A DNA stretch of 64,000 nucleotides, from assembly GCA_002007465.1 (NCBI GenBank), contig LNAC01001205.1, forward strand, positions 124,699 to 188,698. The letters run 5' to 3'. Numbering within the stretch: the stretch's first letter is position 1; each line of letters starts with the position of its first letter. Below the pieces are notes generated by a model. That model was given only the letters and a program-made list of their open reading frames with translations. It searched no databases and was not told the DNA's origin. The position numbers were made by a program, and so were the translations under genes. Positions 22,985-34,450 of this stretch are shown piece by piece. The DNA comes from Ailurus styani. Lineage: Eukaryota; Chordata; Mammalia; Carnivora; Ailuridae.

Positions 22985-23430
22985 TATGTTATTTATTGAG
23001 TGGTTATTATGTGCCAGGCATTCTACCAGGTGACCCCTGTGCTACATAAAAACAGCTTATCTTCAGCAAAACCTCAAGAAGGTATGACTATTGTTTTTTT
23101 TTTTTTTAAAGATTGTATTTATTTGAGAGAAAGAGAGACAAGCAGGGGGAACAGCAGGCATGAGGGAGAGGGAGAAGCAGGCTCCCTGCTGAGCAGAGAG
23201 CCCAACACAGGGCTTGATCCCAGAACCCTGAAATCATGACCTGAGCCAAAGGCAGGCACGTAACCGAATGAGCCACCCAGGTGCCCTAGTTGTGACTATT
23301 GTTATTTTGTTCATAAGGAAATTGAGTCTGAGCGAGATTAAACTGTACAAAGAAGCAGTTAGTGATGTGACTAGGTTTCAAACCCAAGTTAGTTTCATCC
23401 AAAAGCCAGTGCACTTTCCATTAAGTCAAC
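22985..23430 (-). repeat. MIR SINE fossil split by a CAN-SINE
   Basis: First half 22985-23095 ('atttattgagtggttattat', 'gtgccaggcattctaccagg') and second half 23293-23430 ('cataaggaaattgagtctga', 'gactaggtttcaaacccaag'). Together they make one antisense MIR. Confidence 0.82.
23096..23292 (-). mobile_element. CAN-SINE, older copy
   Basis: Reverse-strand SINE: poly-T, 'aaagattgtatttatttgag', 'gcaggctccctgctgagcag', 'atcatgacctgagccaaagg', head 'gagccacccaggtgccc'. TSD tgactattgtt at 23085-23095 and 23293-23303, inside the MIR. Confidence 0.97.
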
Positions 23431-24699
23431 AATTTCTTGCTAGTTGAGGGTGGGGATGGGGTGGAAGGATGCTGGGATTATCTTTAAGTTGTAAGTTTTG
23501 TATTCAAACTCCTTAAACCAAAGAGATTAATAATCGTATCTGCACTTATGCAATCTCAAGCACCAATGGTCAGATCAGAAAGTATTTTCCGAGAAGAGCA
23601 AGGAATCTTCTTAATAACTCTGGGTGTGAAGCCAGCCAGGTCTGGGGGCTGAATGTCTTGGTATGGATTTGCTGCACCCAGAAGGTAAAGAGCTATGGGC
23701 CAGGTATTTGTACACAGAGCAAAATACATCTTTCCCTTCAAAAGTCTCTTCGCCAACACTGATCGGAAAATAGACACCAGCTCTCCTCAAGGAGGGTGGC
23801 AAGGACTTTCTCCAGGGATCTTTATGCTTCCTCTTCCTGGCTGTTTGGAGCTTCCCTTGTTGAAGTGGGGTGGTCTTTTCGTCCCACCTGTTTCCTGTCA
23901 GGAGTCCATGGACTTTGTGGTCATGGATGGTTATGGGCTCAAGGTATCCAGCTACACCACTTCTTATCTTGGATACAACCACATTCCAAGCATATCCCAG
24001 AAAAAGTGTCCTAAGGAACATTTGCCTTTTCTCCTTTGTGTTGCTGATGTCCCATGAGTCAGAAGTCCCTTCAGAAATGATATTGGCCTCATCTTCCATT
24101 TGTTCCAGTCACAGCAGACTTATTTCCCAGTCCCAAATGGACCTCAGTCTTAACCTCCTTGGCCTTTATACACTGTTTCTTTCCAATGAGTGCCCAGAGT
24201 CTCTGTCTCTATTGAGTGAAAGACAAACACACGTGTTTTCTTCTTAAGCATTAAATCCTCAGTCTTATTACTGCAAATATGTTCGATTGGAAAGCTTAGG
24301 TTGGATCCCGTAACTCAAGGCTAGCCCTCAGGATCCACCCAAAGGGAGAGTCAGATAAAACTCCAGAAGGCTGCAATCAAACTGGGTGAAAAATGCAAAA
24401 ATTGACTATCTATCATTATACTCTGTGGTGGGGAAGAATATGATGATTTAATTTTGGAATTGGATCTTCTCTGATAACCAGGGACTGGGAATCATTTTCA
24501 AGCTGGCTCCGTGAAAGTCTAACAAACCTAGAAATGTAGGAGTTTGAAGGCCACTCATTAATTTGTACTTAAGCTTTTACTAGGAAATTTATTACATTGA
24601 CCAATAGCTTTATAACCTTAAAAATGTTAGGAATAATAGTTGGGAAACATATAGATGTTATTATGGGTAAATATTATACAGAACGCCATACTCAAAGGC
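23431..24699. other. Unique block with several overlapping open frames
   Basis: Four sizeable frames overlap: 162 codons on - (23611-24099, longest in the window) and 120, 72 and 125 codons on + (23695-24057, 23796-24014, 23870-24247). None has a recognisable domain, and a protein cannot use all of them. For 128 kb of scanned frames, an open run this long is near the chance expectation. A pseudogene or lncRNA exon remains possible. Confidence 0.4.
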
Positions 24700-24945
24700 T
24701 TAAAGTAACAACAGCTAGCATTTATTTGGCACTTGCTACATGTCAGACACTGTTTTATGTCCTTCAAAGAGAGGAACCCATGTATTTCTCCCAATAACCC
24801 TGGAGGTTAGTCCCACTGTTATCCCCACATTCTAGCTGAGGGTACTGTGTGTGGCACAGAGAGGTTGAGGGCATCATTATCCAAGCACATGCACAGCTAG
24901 GATCCTAAGCCTGGCATCCAGGCCTGAGAGCTCTTATTTGAACAG
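24700..24945 (-). repeat. MIR SINE fossil, well preserved
   Basis: Antisense MIR: 'aacagctagcatttatttgg', 'cacttgctacatgtcagaca', 'ataaccctggaggttagtcc', 'gttatccccacattctagct', 'ggcacagagaggttgagggc', 'cagctaggatcctaagcctg'. Confidence 0.92.
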
Positions 24946-25074
24946 TATCACTCAAGTCTTCATTTTTACATCCGCCAACACTAAACGATGATTCATTTCA
25001 CTTCTGTTCACGTGACATGAAAGGCAAAGGAGCCCAAGTATTAGTAACCAGAAGGACATATGAAGTAAGACTCA

Positions 25075-25205
25075 CTTGTTTGCTCATTCTGTAACTCAGT
25101 TAGCATCTACTCACTCTCTAAGCGTAGGCAGTTCTGTGCCAGCTACACAAGAAACAAACATGAGTAAAACACAAGTCTGGCTTCAAATGGTGAAGCTCTA
25201 AGAAG
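25075..25205 (-). repeat. L2-type tail fragment
   Basis: 'catctactcactctctaagc', 'cagttctgtgccagctacac' and 'aacatgagtaaaacacaagt' match the antisense L2/MIR-type tail with adjoining sequence. Confidence 0.55.
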
Positions 25206-25439
25206 TCAGAAGTTTAAAACCAATGCTTTGTTTCTCTTGCTCATTTCTTAAACCTTATGGCCGCTCACCTTCTTGAACCCTGTCTGACTTTCACATCATT
25301 CCCATAACTTAATATTGTTAGCAATGCAAGAAAAACAGAATAGAAAAAAGGACCCAGGTACTATTATACTGTCCACTTTCATGAGTCGTGTCTTCAAGGA
25401 ACACACTCATTCACACGCCAGGGTCATCAGGGCTGAATT

Positions 25440-25615
25440 TGCATTGACTACTCCATCCAGGGGAACTTGTAAGAGGAATCACTAGTCACCATTTTTCAGA
25501 GGAGAAAGCTCAAAGAAGCTCAGGTAAGGTAGGTGGCTCAGCCCAGACTACAGTAATTCACAGGACAGGAGTCCTTACCTGACTGGAAACTCCAAACTCT
25601 TGCCACTAGGAGAGA
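25440..25615 (-). repeat. MIR SINE fossil
   Basis: Antisense MIR: 'agtcaccatttttcagagga', 'gaaagctcaaagaagctcag', 'aattcacaggacaggagtcc', 'actccaaactcttgccacta'. Confidence 0.75.
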
Positions 25616-26089
25616 GCATGTATCTTCTTTACACAATGTGTATGTAACTAGTCTTTTATCCTGAATATGGCTTGGAATTTCTGTGTCCTTCCCTCCCTTG
25701 GTGAGATTGATCCTGGGATACAGTAGGTTTTATACTGGACTCAACGGACCTGGATGGAAACTGGAAAGTTTCTTCAGCCGGCCTCCATGTTAAGGTTGAA
25801 GCCAGCCTAAAGCAACCCACACCCCTGATTCTCTCAGCTGAGGCCCACCCTGGCCCCCTGAGAGATTTCCAGAGCCAAACACAGCTCCCAAGCTGCAGGT
25901 GGTCTCCACCTAACCTGAGTCTGTGTTAGGAGCACGTGTCTGTGTGTATGAGAAGGGAGAGCAATCCTTCTGGCCCGGGCACAGGGTTTGAGTCCACATC
26001 CTCTCAAGCCTTGAGTTCAGGACCATGTACACAACACGGGCTGTGCATCCTGTCCCTCCCTCCTCACAGAATACACTTGTGGCTACCAG
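25616..26089. other. Unique, G+C-richer sequence, no gene seen
   Basis: Frames run through the following gap and are unreliable. No repeat recognised. Confidence 0.45.
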
Positions 26090-26147
26090 CCCCCCCCCCC
26101 CCCCCCCCNNNNNNNNNNNNNNNNNNNNNNNNNNNCCCCCCCCCCCC
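26090..26147. other. Poly-C tract with assembly gap
   Basis: Nineteen C (26090-26108), 27 N (26109-26135), then twelve C (26136-26147). This is a G/C homopolymer that sequencing or assembly could not cross. Open frames spanning it (for example 25910-26269 on -) are artefacts. Confidence 0.98.
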
Positions 26148-26727
26148 GCCCCGAGGAGGCCAGGGCCCGAGAAAGTGGTGTGGGGCCAACCCACCACACC
26201 CACGTCCCCTCTCAGATACAGTAAGATAGTCTGGTTTTCCTTTTCTGGCTGCTCACTACAAATTTCCATGTCATTTCCTATTTCAACAGCTTTTATCCAA
26301 CCCTGGAATGCAGTCAGAAAATGTTATCCTTGTTCAAACTTCCCACTTAAATATGAAAGGATTGGGCTGTAACCTTCCTTGGCCTGAAATTCTGTCCTTC
26401 AGTTACATTCTTAGCAGCATTTAGCCTAATAACAAAGATGAAATCATCAGTCTAGGTTTGGATCTCCAAAATGAATGACTGCCTCTATGAAGGAAAAAGT
26501 GAGAGGCCACTCATTCAAAGTGAGAAATGACCCTTTAATGCTGTATCTTGAACTTGGATCCCAAAGTTAGAGCTCTGCTTTTCACCATGACCAAGTCTCA
26601 CTTTTCAATACTCCGAGTTTCTGAGATGTACTGAAGTATGATTTGTCTTTGTGAATTTGTGCTTTTCCATGCACATACAAACACACACCCTAATTTCTTT
26701 CCCTACATGTAAAAATTACTCCTGACA
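26148..26727. other. Unique sequence, no gene seen
   Basis: No recognised repeat or domain. Confidence 0.45.
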
Positions 26728-27155
26728 TTTTTTTCTTTTAAGATTTATCCACTTATGGTACCTGGGTGTCTCAGTGGGTTAAATCCTCTGCCTTCAGCTC
26801 AGGTCATGATCTCAGGGTCCTGGGATCGAGCCCTGCATCGGGCTCCCTACTTGCCAAGGAGCCTGCTTCCTCCTCTCTCTCTGCCTGCCTCTCAGCCTAC
26901 TTGTGATCTCTCTCTCTCTCTCTCTGTCAAATAAATAAATAAAATCTTTTTAAAAAAGTTTTATCCACTTATGAGAGAGAGAGAGAAAGAGAGAAAGGGA
27001 GGGAGGGAAGCCACAAGTGGCAGGGAGAGAAAGAGAAAGAGAGAGATTCCCAAGCAGATCCCCCGCTGAGCACGGAGCCCAACATGGGGCTCAGCCCCAC
27101 CACTCCAAGATCATGACCAGTGGTGAAATCACAAGCCAGGAGCTCAACCCACTAG
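26728..27155 (-). mobile_element. Old CAN-SINE, interrupted by a younger one
   Basis: Reverse-strand copy: 'ttttttcttttaagatttat' (26728-26757), then after the young SINE 'gagagagagagagaaag', 'gctgagcacggagcccaaca', 'aagatcatgaccagtgg', 'gagctcaacccact'. The tRNA-like head is eroded. The purine-rich part (26974-27050) is an expanded (GA)n. Confidence 0.85.
26758..26959 (+). mobile_element. CAN-SINE nested in an older CAN-SINE
   Basis: Sense copy 'gtacctgggtgtctcagtgg' to 'aaataaataaaatctttt'. TSD tttatccacttatg at 26744-26757 and 26960-26973 (14 bp, perfect) lies in the T-rich tail of the older element, the A/T-rich site type preferred by the L1 endonuclease. Confidence 0.98.
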
Positions 27156-27249
27156 TGGTTGTTTTTGACCACCTCAGTATACTGCCAGTCGAGCTACAAA
27201 GAGAATTACTTTTTCCAAGTGGAAAGTAGAGTGGAAAATCACAAGCAAG

Positions 27250-27462
27250 TCGACCTTGTTGAAGACCTACTCTGCACCTGGCACTGTATCCAACATTTTA
27301 TATGATTAAATAATTTAAGCTTGCAGGATAAGCTTAAGTTTAGTGTGTCTAAGTGGCAGATGCCCGTAAGGTTTGGTGGTGTGCTGGGAAGGGAAATACT
27401 GAGGTTCAAACCAGGTCTGTCTGACTCCCAAGTCAGTGCCTCATGATGAAGAATGCTATGAC
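27250..27462 (-). repeat. MIR SINE fossil
   Basis: Antisense motifs 'agacctactctgcacctggc', 'aacattttatatgattaaat', 'tactgaggttcaaaccaggt', 'ctgtctgactcccaagtcag'. The middle is degraded. Confidence 0.65.
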
Positions 27463-27653
27463 TAATTTCAAAGCCGACTTTAGGCTGAGGCAGTTTATTA
27501 AGTGAATGGCTCTATCTGTTCCTGTATTTCTTCCAAAGTGACCTCTGGGACCCAGTCATAGGAGATAGGCTTTGCCCTGTTATTTCTATGACAAATGACT
27601 AAATTATGAATTTTAGAGTATTCATCATCTCTTCAACATCTAGTTTATTGTCT

Positions 27654-27715
27654 GGAACTAAAATGAGCTCAAATAAGTAGTAGAGGAACTAAAATGAGCT
27701 CAAATAAGTAGTAGA
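27654..27715. repeat. Perfect 2 x 31-bp tandem duplication
   Basis: The unit at 27654-27684 starts 'ggaactaaaatgagctcaaa' and is repeated exactly at 27685-27715. It sits before a short (GAAT)n run (27716-27731) that resembles an L2 3' terminus. Confidence 0.97.
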
Positions 27716-27825
27716 CGAATGAATGAATGAGTTTCTCAAGGTATTAACATTTTTAATTCTGATACCTTTATGTAATTTTTCATTAAGTGAGTCTCCTGAT
27801 TACCTGTATTGAGTTCATGTCACAT

Positions 27826-27935
27826 ACTTGTTAAAATCAATTCATCAGCACATACCAGACCTCTTGAATCAGAATTTCTGAATTCAGTCTGCTGGAGGTT
27901 TGCATTTTAAGAAGATGGCGATTCCAAACTATACA
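27826..27935 (+). mobile_element. MER5A-like hAT fossil
   Basis: 'cagacctcttgaatcagaat', 'ttctgaattcag' and 'ggtttgcattttaagaaga' match the core of MER5A, a short non-autonomous hAT-Charlie element. Confidence 0.65.
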
Positions 27936-28869
27936 AAGTTTGTGACCTCTGTTATGGAGCAAATCAGCTGAGGAAACTCATTTCCTTTGGGCAACAGGAG
28001 CCTGGAGTAAGACTGGGGCCTCCACACCTTGGACGGGTCTTACAGAAGGGTAGAGCAGAGAAGAGGAACTTCTATAGCAACATCTAACCTGTGCCAAACT
28101 GATCAGTAGGTTGGAAATCACTGAATTTCCTTGATCTCTTTTTAAAGCTTTTCAACCCTAATTGATATTTGGTTTTAAAATTGTGATTTTTTTTAAAGAA
28201 AAGAATACATACAATTTAAAAAGTCAAATGATGCTAATAGGCATGTAAAAAAAAAATCCCCTCTACTTCTTTTCTTCCATTTCCTCCTCCTCAGAGGTAA
28301 CTATTTTTATCTTTTAAAAATTACTTCTTTAAAAATTCTCGTTTTTTTCCTAGAGCACATGCATTTACATATCTTGCTTCATCACATTTAGACTTTGTTA
28401 TTTGTATTTTAATAAATGAGAATTTTAGCTTTCTTATATTCTCCCCTTCCCCTCCCCCATATAACTAATCACAGTCTTTTTATTATTAGATATTGTGATT
28501 ATTGTGCAATGCTTAAGCAAGTCGTAGACTATGATTACATGTTTTTTCTTGTACAAACTCTGTCTTTTCTGGGATTAACAAGTACCTCATTTTTTAAAAA
28601 TTCTATTTATTTATCCCTCATTAAGTCTCCCCTTACCTACCACTATCTTTAGAATATGCCCCTTAATTTTGCAAATGATCAAGTCCATTAGATAATTTAT
28701 CATTTTTACCATGTGTTTTTTTTAATTTAGGTAATCCTACATGGATTCTCTGTCTAACCTCCAATTTCTTAGACTTTGACTTCTATTATTTTGGAACTTT
28801 CCTTTGCCAATTTCCTTTCCTTCTAATCTGTACCGGATCCTAGTTTTGGGATTATTTATTTATTTATTC
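27936..28869. other. A+T-rich sequence, possibly old L1-derived
   Basis: Parts such as 'tcctcctcagaggtaactat' and 'gagcacatgcatttacatat' resemble old L1 3' UTR. Too diverged to define. No gene seen. Confidence 0.4.
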
Positions 28870-29530
28870 TTTTTTTAGTGGAAAACACCCTCCAGTGACT
28901 CACTGAGAAAGAGTACATCAGAGTGAAAATGTTTGAGGCTTTGCTTGTCTGAAAACACTACTAACCTTCCATTACCTTTGATTTGGAGTTTTTATGTACA
29001 GGAAATAATAGACTATAGATCACTCACTTTAAAATTTTGAAGGCAACATTTTCCTCTATCTCCCAAAAGAGCTGTTGGGAAGTCTACCAGCATTGTGGTA
29101 TCCTGATATCTGATCCATTTTATGTGTGAATCTTTTTTTATTTTCCATTTGGAAATTTTTAGGTGATTTTTGTTTCAAATGTGTATTAACATGGGTACTC
29201 CACGGGCCCTTGCAATCTGAAGATATTCACCCTTTGGTTTTGTTTTCCTTCCTTGATCATTTTCCTCTTTCATATTTTTTTGCTCTTTTTTTCATATTTT
29301 CTATTATTCTATACAGTTATTACTCTTTTTTCTTGTTGCCCACCTATTTGTTTTGTTTTATTTTTTAAATAATATTATCCAAATATTTTAGTGGGTTTTT
29401 TAATTGAAACTATTATATGTTTATTTTAATTCCAATATAGTTAACATACTATTTTATTTTTAATTCCCAAGTGCTTTTAAAACACCCTGTTCCAGATTGC
29501 AGACATTGCCTGTCTAGTTTTGTCTAAAAT
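28870..29530. mobile_element. Old L1M-type fragment, probably antisense
   Basis: 'gaggctttgcttgtctgaaa', 'ttttgaaggcaacattttcc', 'gctgttgggaagtctaccag', 'gggcccttgcaatctgaaga' and 'ttcccaagtgcttttaaaac' follow the order of a common antisense L1M segment. The 80-codon + frame at 29126-29368 is within it. Confidence 0.7.
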
Positions 29531-31984
29531 AGACTATGTGTTTCTTTCCCTCATTTTTTTGTTGTGTTAGGTTTTTACCAGAAGAAGCAGTTAGAAATAT
29601 CTTTAAAATTTTGAAATAATCTCTTAGTTCTATAGGTGCAAAAGGAGTTAAAAAATTACAGTTTCACATGACCAATATTTTACATCTATGATATGTAGAA
29701 CGAGATTTACAAAATGCCCTAGGAGGAAAAGGACCCATTTTGTTATTCTCATGGAAAGCTGAGTTGATTCTAATTGGGTAAATCTGGCAGTAGACACCAG
29801 GTGTCCTGAGTCCCAGTTTAAGAGACTTCACCTTAATTAGAAAATTGGTTCTCAAAGATTATTTATTATTACAGTCAGCTAAACAGATTAATGAAATCAT
29901 GGGCCCCATATCTTATCCATCAAATCAGGAATCCCTTAGTGTGAGACCGAGAAATTATATACATATCTGTCTAAATTTTTTAAAGAAATTTCCCAGATGA
30001 CTATTAAGACCAAGTTGGGAAACTATTGCATGGATATATTTTTGTGCCCTTAACCCTTCTCAGGTGATGGTGACTAAACCTTTTTATCTGTTTCTCATAA
30101 TAATATTCCCTCAAGACTAGCTCATTTGCAATTTGGAACAGAAGGGAAAGATTGCAGCTATGTCAAAAGTCTGTTGCATCATTTTGTTATTGGCTGTACC
30201 CATGAAACTGCACTAGTCTCCTTTGCCTTATATTGTGTTTATCACAGGCCAAGAATAAAGGTCTTGATCTGCCACAACTACATTTTGTTTCTCCTTGTCC
30301 AGCCTCATCTGACGTTACTATTTTCCATTTTTTCCATAAGGGTCCTCCCAACACAGATGAAGACAATTATACATATTCTATACGCCAGCACAGTGGCTTT
30401 CTCGCCTCCACCACCTTGACTTGCTATCACATTTCTTTGTCTCACCACATGTTGCAAGAGTAAATGGTATTAGTGTCCTATTCCTTGAGCTGTATCTTGC
30501 AAAAAACCATTCAGAGTAATATGTGGGGTAGATCAGTATAATGTAGCAATTTTACTTCAAGTAACTTTACCCATTTTCTGCCTGTTTTACGTCCTCACCT
30601 CACACATGAAGCCCCCCCAGCTGTTTTTTACAGAGGTGTAGAGCAACACTCACCAAGAATGTCCCTGCCTCCAAGAATGAACCATATCACAGTCATTTGG
30701 AATCACAGCCTTGAAACAAACACACTCCCAATGTGTATTTGTTAAAGGAGATCAGTAACTAACACAACTGCAGAACACCCTTCCATTCCCTCAGCCCTAC
30801 CACTGCCAAAAGAAATTAAGACCTTAGAGTTACTAGCCTAATCTTGAACTGCCATTATAAATAAAATGTGACAGCAGATTTAATTGTTGAGAATCAGATC
30901 CTTAGATACTTAGAACAATACTCAACTGGGGAATTTGCTGGAAAAAAAGTAGTGCTTTTATGGAACAGATCTCGCCTGCCTTTTTTCTCATTGCAGAGTC
31001 CAGTGGGCATGTGACCTCTCAGCCCCTCACCAGGCAAAATGCCAACGATGTGGAGTAAAGTGTCATCATATGATACAAACAGAATTACACTTTCCTCTGC
31101 CACACATAAAAGGGGGCAAGGGTAGAAAACAGGCTGGGCTTAGAAATAAAAAGGGATGCTGTCGCATTGCGGGGGGTTTGAATTAGAATAGGGTCATCAC
31201 GAAATCACACTTTCACTGACTAATTTAGAATTGGTAAAAAAGACCAGGTAGTATTTATACCATGGCCTCTCAAAAAGCATTCTAAAAAAACTGCCTAAAG
31301 GAATTGTCTATATGTGCGTGTAACTGTTTATTCTCAGAAATGCAAGCCAATCCTCCCTACGCATACTCACATATCACCATGCACAGTAACATGCAGGCTT
31401 GGGGTAGCCAGAAAGAAAACAAAACACACAGTTCTCTTCGTAGGTCAAATTCCAAAGCTAAGAAGCTTCAGGAACATGTCAAAATGTTCTTGCCCCTGAG
31501 AACAGACGTGGACATATTGCCTGGAGATCACACATAGAAACCCTCTAGGAGCCTAGAGGAATAACAGACACTTGCCTTTAAGTTCCTTAAAGATCAAGAT
31601 CCCCATGAACGATGGATGAATTATTTTGGAAGACATCAGAGTGCTAAGAGATGAGTCAAATTCCAGGCCACAAGTGTGAGTAAGGGGATGAAGAATTATT
31701 AGGAAGTGAACACCAGACTCAGCTTGTTCTCGTGGTTTCCCCATCTCCGGTACACACATAATTACCAAGACCTAGTTCGGGCGTGTGTAACTGTTAAAAC
31801 CTAGCTCAGCAGAGGACAGTTGTGAATTCCTGCTGTGCCGGATGGCCACCAACCGAAAACCAGAAGTCACATGGGAATTTGAGTAAGAGCTGTCCCTGAG
31901 AACCTCAAAATGGGCAGATGGGGTCCAACCACCATTAAGCATCTGCCTATCTAAACCCCAACATAAATAATGGTTTATATTTGC
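29531..31984. other. Unique sequence, no gene seen
   Basis: About 2.4 kb with no repeat I can name. Open frames of 60-97 codons (for example 30126-30419 on +) lack domains and include low-complexity ends. Confidence 0.45.
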
Positions 31985-32165
31985 ATATATTTTAGAACAG
32001 CGTCCCACTTGATCTACACTTCAATGCAGTCTGGGCAGGAGTTGTTAGTTCCATTTTTTCGGCGGGCAAGTTGAGACCCGGGGAAGCTGAAAGAGTTATC
32101 CAAGATCACCCAGCTGACAGCTGAGAGTCCAACTTCAGTTTTCTGACCTCACCATCAAAATGTTT
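31985..32165 (-). repeat. MIR SINE fossil
   Basis: Antisense MIR: 'gttagttccattttttcggc', 'gggcaagttgagacccgggg', 'tccaagatcacccagctgac', 'gagagtccaacttcagtttt'. Confidence 0.88.
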
Positions 32166-33580
32166 CTTTTCCAATCCATAAAGAAAATTTTGATTTAAAC
32201 CAATTCTGAATTTTTCCATGCCTTTCCTCACTCACCTCTCCACCCCACATCCCTTCACATAATGCTTCATATAACTGGTTAATGATCTCAACTTTCAAGG
32301 CTGGAAGGAGGCCATCCACTCACCTGAACACCAGCACCACTAACACTGCATTGGAATCGGCTGCGAAATGACCAGCCCTGTTGATGGGCTGAGGCCTCCC
32401 TTCTCTCTGTGCGGGTGTGAAACTCCAGGCAAGGGGACCTCTACAATTTTCCCATCATGAGCGCCAAGCCCCGCCCTCCTACTCCCTTATACAAAAAAGC
32501 AAATACAGCATTGACCTCCTTTAATGTGAAACCCCCTCTCTAACCCTCTCTGACACAAAGTGGCCTTTGGGTGCCCTGCCTGAAATAAATGGGACTGGAT
32601 CAGCACACTGGCCTTTTGTGGCACCCCAGAAACCAGAAACGTTCCTCCCCCAGCGATTCGTGTGCAGCACTGAGAGCATGAATCTTGGATGCCGTTTCAC
32701 AAGGAACCACGAGCCATTTATTCTTAGTCTAAAATTGGCAGCCTTTACGTTTTGGGGAATTTTTAATAGGACTAGCAGAGGAACCAACATTAGGGATTAT
32801 TTTCTTAGTGTGGGGTTAGATGTGTAATGCATATGTTTGCCCTGAGGACCCTAAACCACGGACTATAAAACTTTGTTAAAATGCCTTTCTCCTCCTCAAC
32901 TATTAACATTTTCCTGTGCATATTGTTCATTTGTAACAGTCCCAGCCAAAAGGTTATAAAGCTACGTTCCCCCACAGACCATTATTTTTGTGCTAATTAA
33001 TTAGCGAAACCAATATCTCAGATATGAAATTCCAAGCTCCAGTTACTCAGTTTGGCTGAAAATCTGTTTTTCTAATTATTGACTACTTTCGGCTACTTTA
33101 AGTCCACCACCTAAGTTCTTGGACAGAGCTAGCTCCTGGGAGCTGGGGAGGTCTCCAATGGCAACACATTTCCACATCCAAGGTGGGAGTGGGAGGAAGG
33201 GATTGCAGCTGTCAGAGTCACTGAGGATTTGGGAGGAAGTAAGAGGAAGAGAAAGAGGAGATTTGCAGGGCCGACTTAAAAAGGAAAAAGACCTTTTGAC
33301 AAAATTTCAGGGAGGTGTAATCCTCTAAAATTACTAATACCCTTAGACTCTTAGAGGCAACACAGTCTTCAAAAAGGATAGGTCAACGGAAGAATGATCT
33401 AGACTCGTCTGGAACAAAATCTGCATATATATTGCTGTGTTTTTATGCCCTTGATGGTTTGGTTTCGTTTTATTTCTGAAATCCTGGAGCTGCCTAAATT
33501 TTTGTGTCTTGTTTCATAGGAATTTAGGCAGATTGCTTTCCCATTACTCTCAGTATTTACCACTTATGTTGTGTATCTGA
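32166..33580. other. Repeat-free block, candidate regulatory sequence
   Basis: About 1.4 kb without recognised repeats. It contains a perfect 14-bp palindrome, gctaattaattagc (32992-33005), with overlapping homeodomain-type TAAT/ATTA cores. Open frames (32521-32790 on -, 32567-32827 on +) overlap and match nothing known to me. Regulatory function is inference. Confidence 0.45.
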
Positions 33581-33612
33581 TTGTTTACATTTGGGGATAC
33601 ACACACATGTAG

Positions 33613-33613
<1 letters not shown>

Positions 33614-33656
<43 letters not shown>
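33614..33656. repeat. (CA)n microsatellite
   Basis: About 21 CA units. The repetitive HTHTHT/VCVCVC peptides of overlapping frames come from this tract. Confidence 0.98.
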
Positions 33657-33657
<1 letters not shown>

Positions 33658-33789
33658 TTTTGAAATCTGCCTAAAATATGATTCAATAATCTGTCCACAA
33701 GTTTGGGAGATTCGACAGAACACAAGGAGCAGTGATTTGCAAAGAATAAAATACTGGGGCATATTTTTACCCCTCTAAACTGAAAGAAT

Positions 33790-33981
33790 CCAGGCGCCTG
33801 AGTGGCTCAGTTGGTTAAGCAACTGTCTTCAACTCAGGTCAAGGTCCCGGAGTCCTGGGATTGAATCCCGCATTGGGCTCCCAGCTTTGTGGGAAGTCTC
33901 CTTCTCCCTCTGACCTTCTCCCCTCTCATGCGTTTTCTCTCTCTCTCTCAAATAAATAAAGTCTTTAAAAAAATTATTAAC
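33790..33981 (+). mobile_element. CAN-SINE, older type
   Basis: Sense SINE with head 'aggcgcctgagtggctcagt', 'ggttaagcaactgtcttcaa' (older head variant) and tail 'caaataaataaagtctttaa'. TSD ctgaaagaat at 33780-33789 and 33982-33991. Confidence 0.96.
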
Positions 33982-34234
33982 CTGAAAGAATTCAATAAAC
34001 CACTTACCTATCACCTAAAAATCAGACAAATACAAATGGGTATATCAGTAAAAAATAGGGATCAACATAAAAAATAAACAGTGGAAATATACATATATGT
34101 TTACATCCTATGTTTATTATAGATATAGAGTTATGGTTATAATAGTGACATCAAATATATATACATATATTTTTTTTCTCCTGTATTTCTTTTCTGGTTA
34201 AAGTGGTTTTTATAAAGGTTACTAATGTTCCTTG

Positions 34235-34450
34235 AACCTAAACCATGCTGCAGGCACTGGGCAGGCATTTTCATGCTTGCTGTGTCATTGTAACTTGTAA
34301 CAACCCAAGGAGCAGCATTATCTCACGGTAGCAGGTAAGTACACTGATGCTCAGAGGTTACAGAATGTGAGTACGGTCAACTTCCTAGCACGTGATGGAG
34401 AAAGGACTGCAACTCAGCTCTGTCTAGAAGAAAACCCAGGCTTTCTCTCA
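34235..34450 (-). repeat. MIR SINE fossil
   Basis: Antisense MIR: 'ctgcaggcactgggcaggca', 'gtaacaacccaaggagcagc', 'gatgctcagaggttacagaa', 'cttcctagcacgtgatggag', 'actgcaactcagctctgtct'. Confidence 0.88.

Noticed and set aside
23611..24099. 162-codon reverse open frame as a gene
   Set aside because: No recognisable domain, overlaps three other open frames, and an open run this long is near chance expectation over the scanned frames.
25910..26372. Proline/glycine-rich frames across the gap
   Set aside because: They translate the poly-C tract and run of N; the peptides are artefacts.
33550..33778. His/Thr or Val/Cys repeat peptides
   Set aside because: They are translations of the (CA)n microsatellite at 33614-33656.
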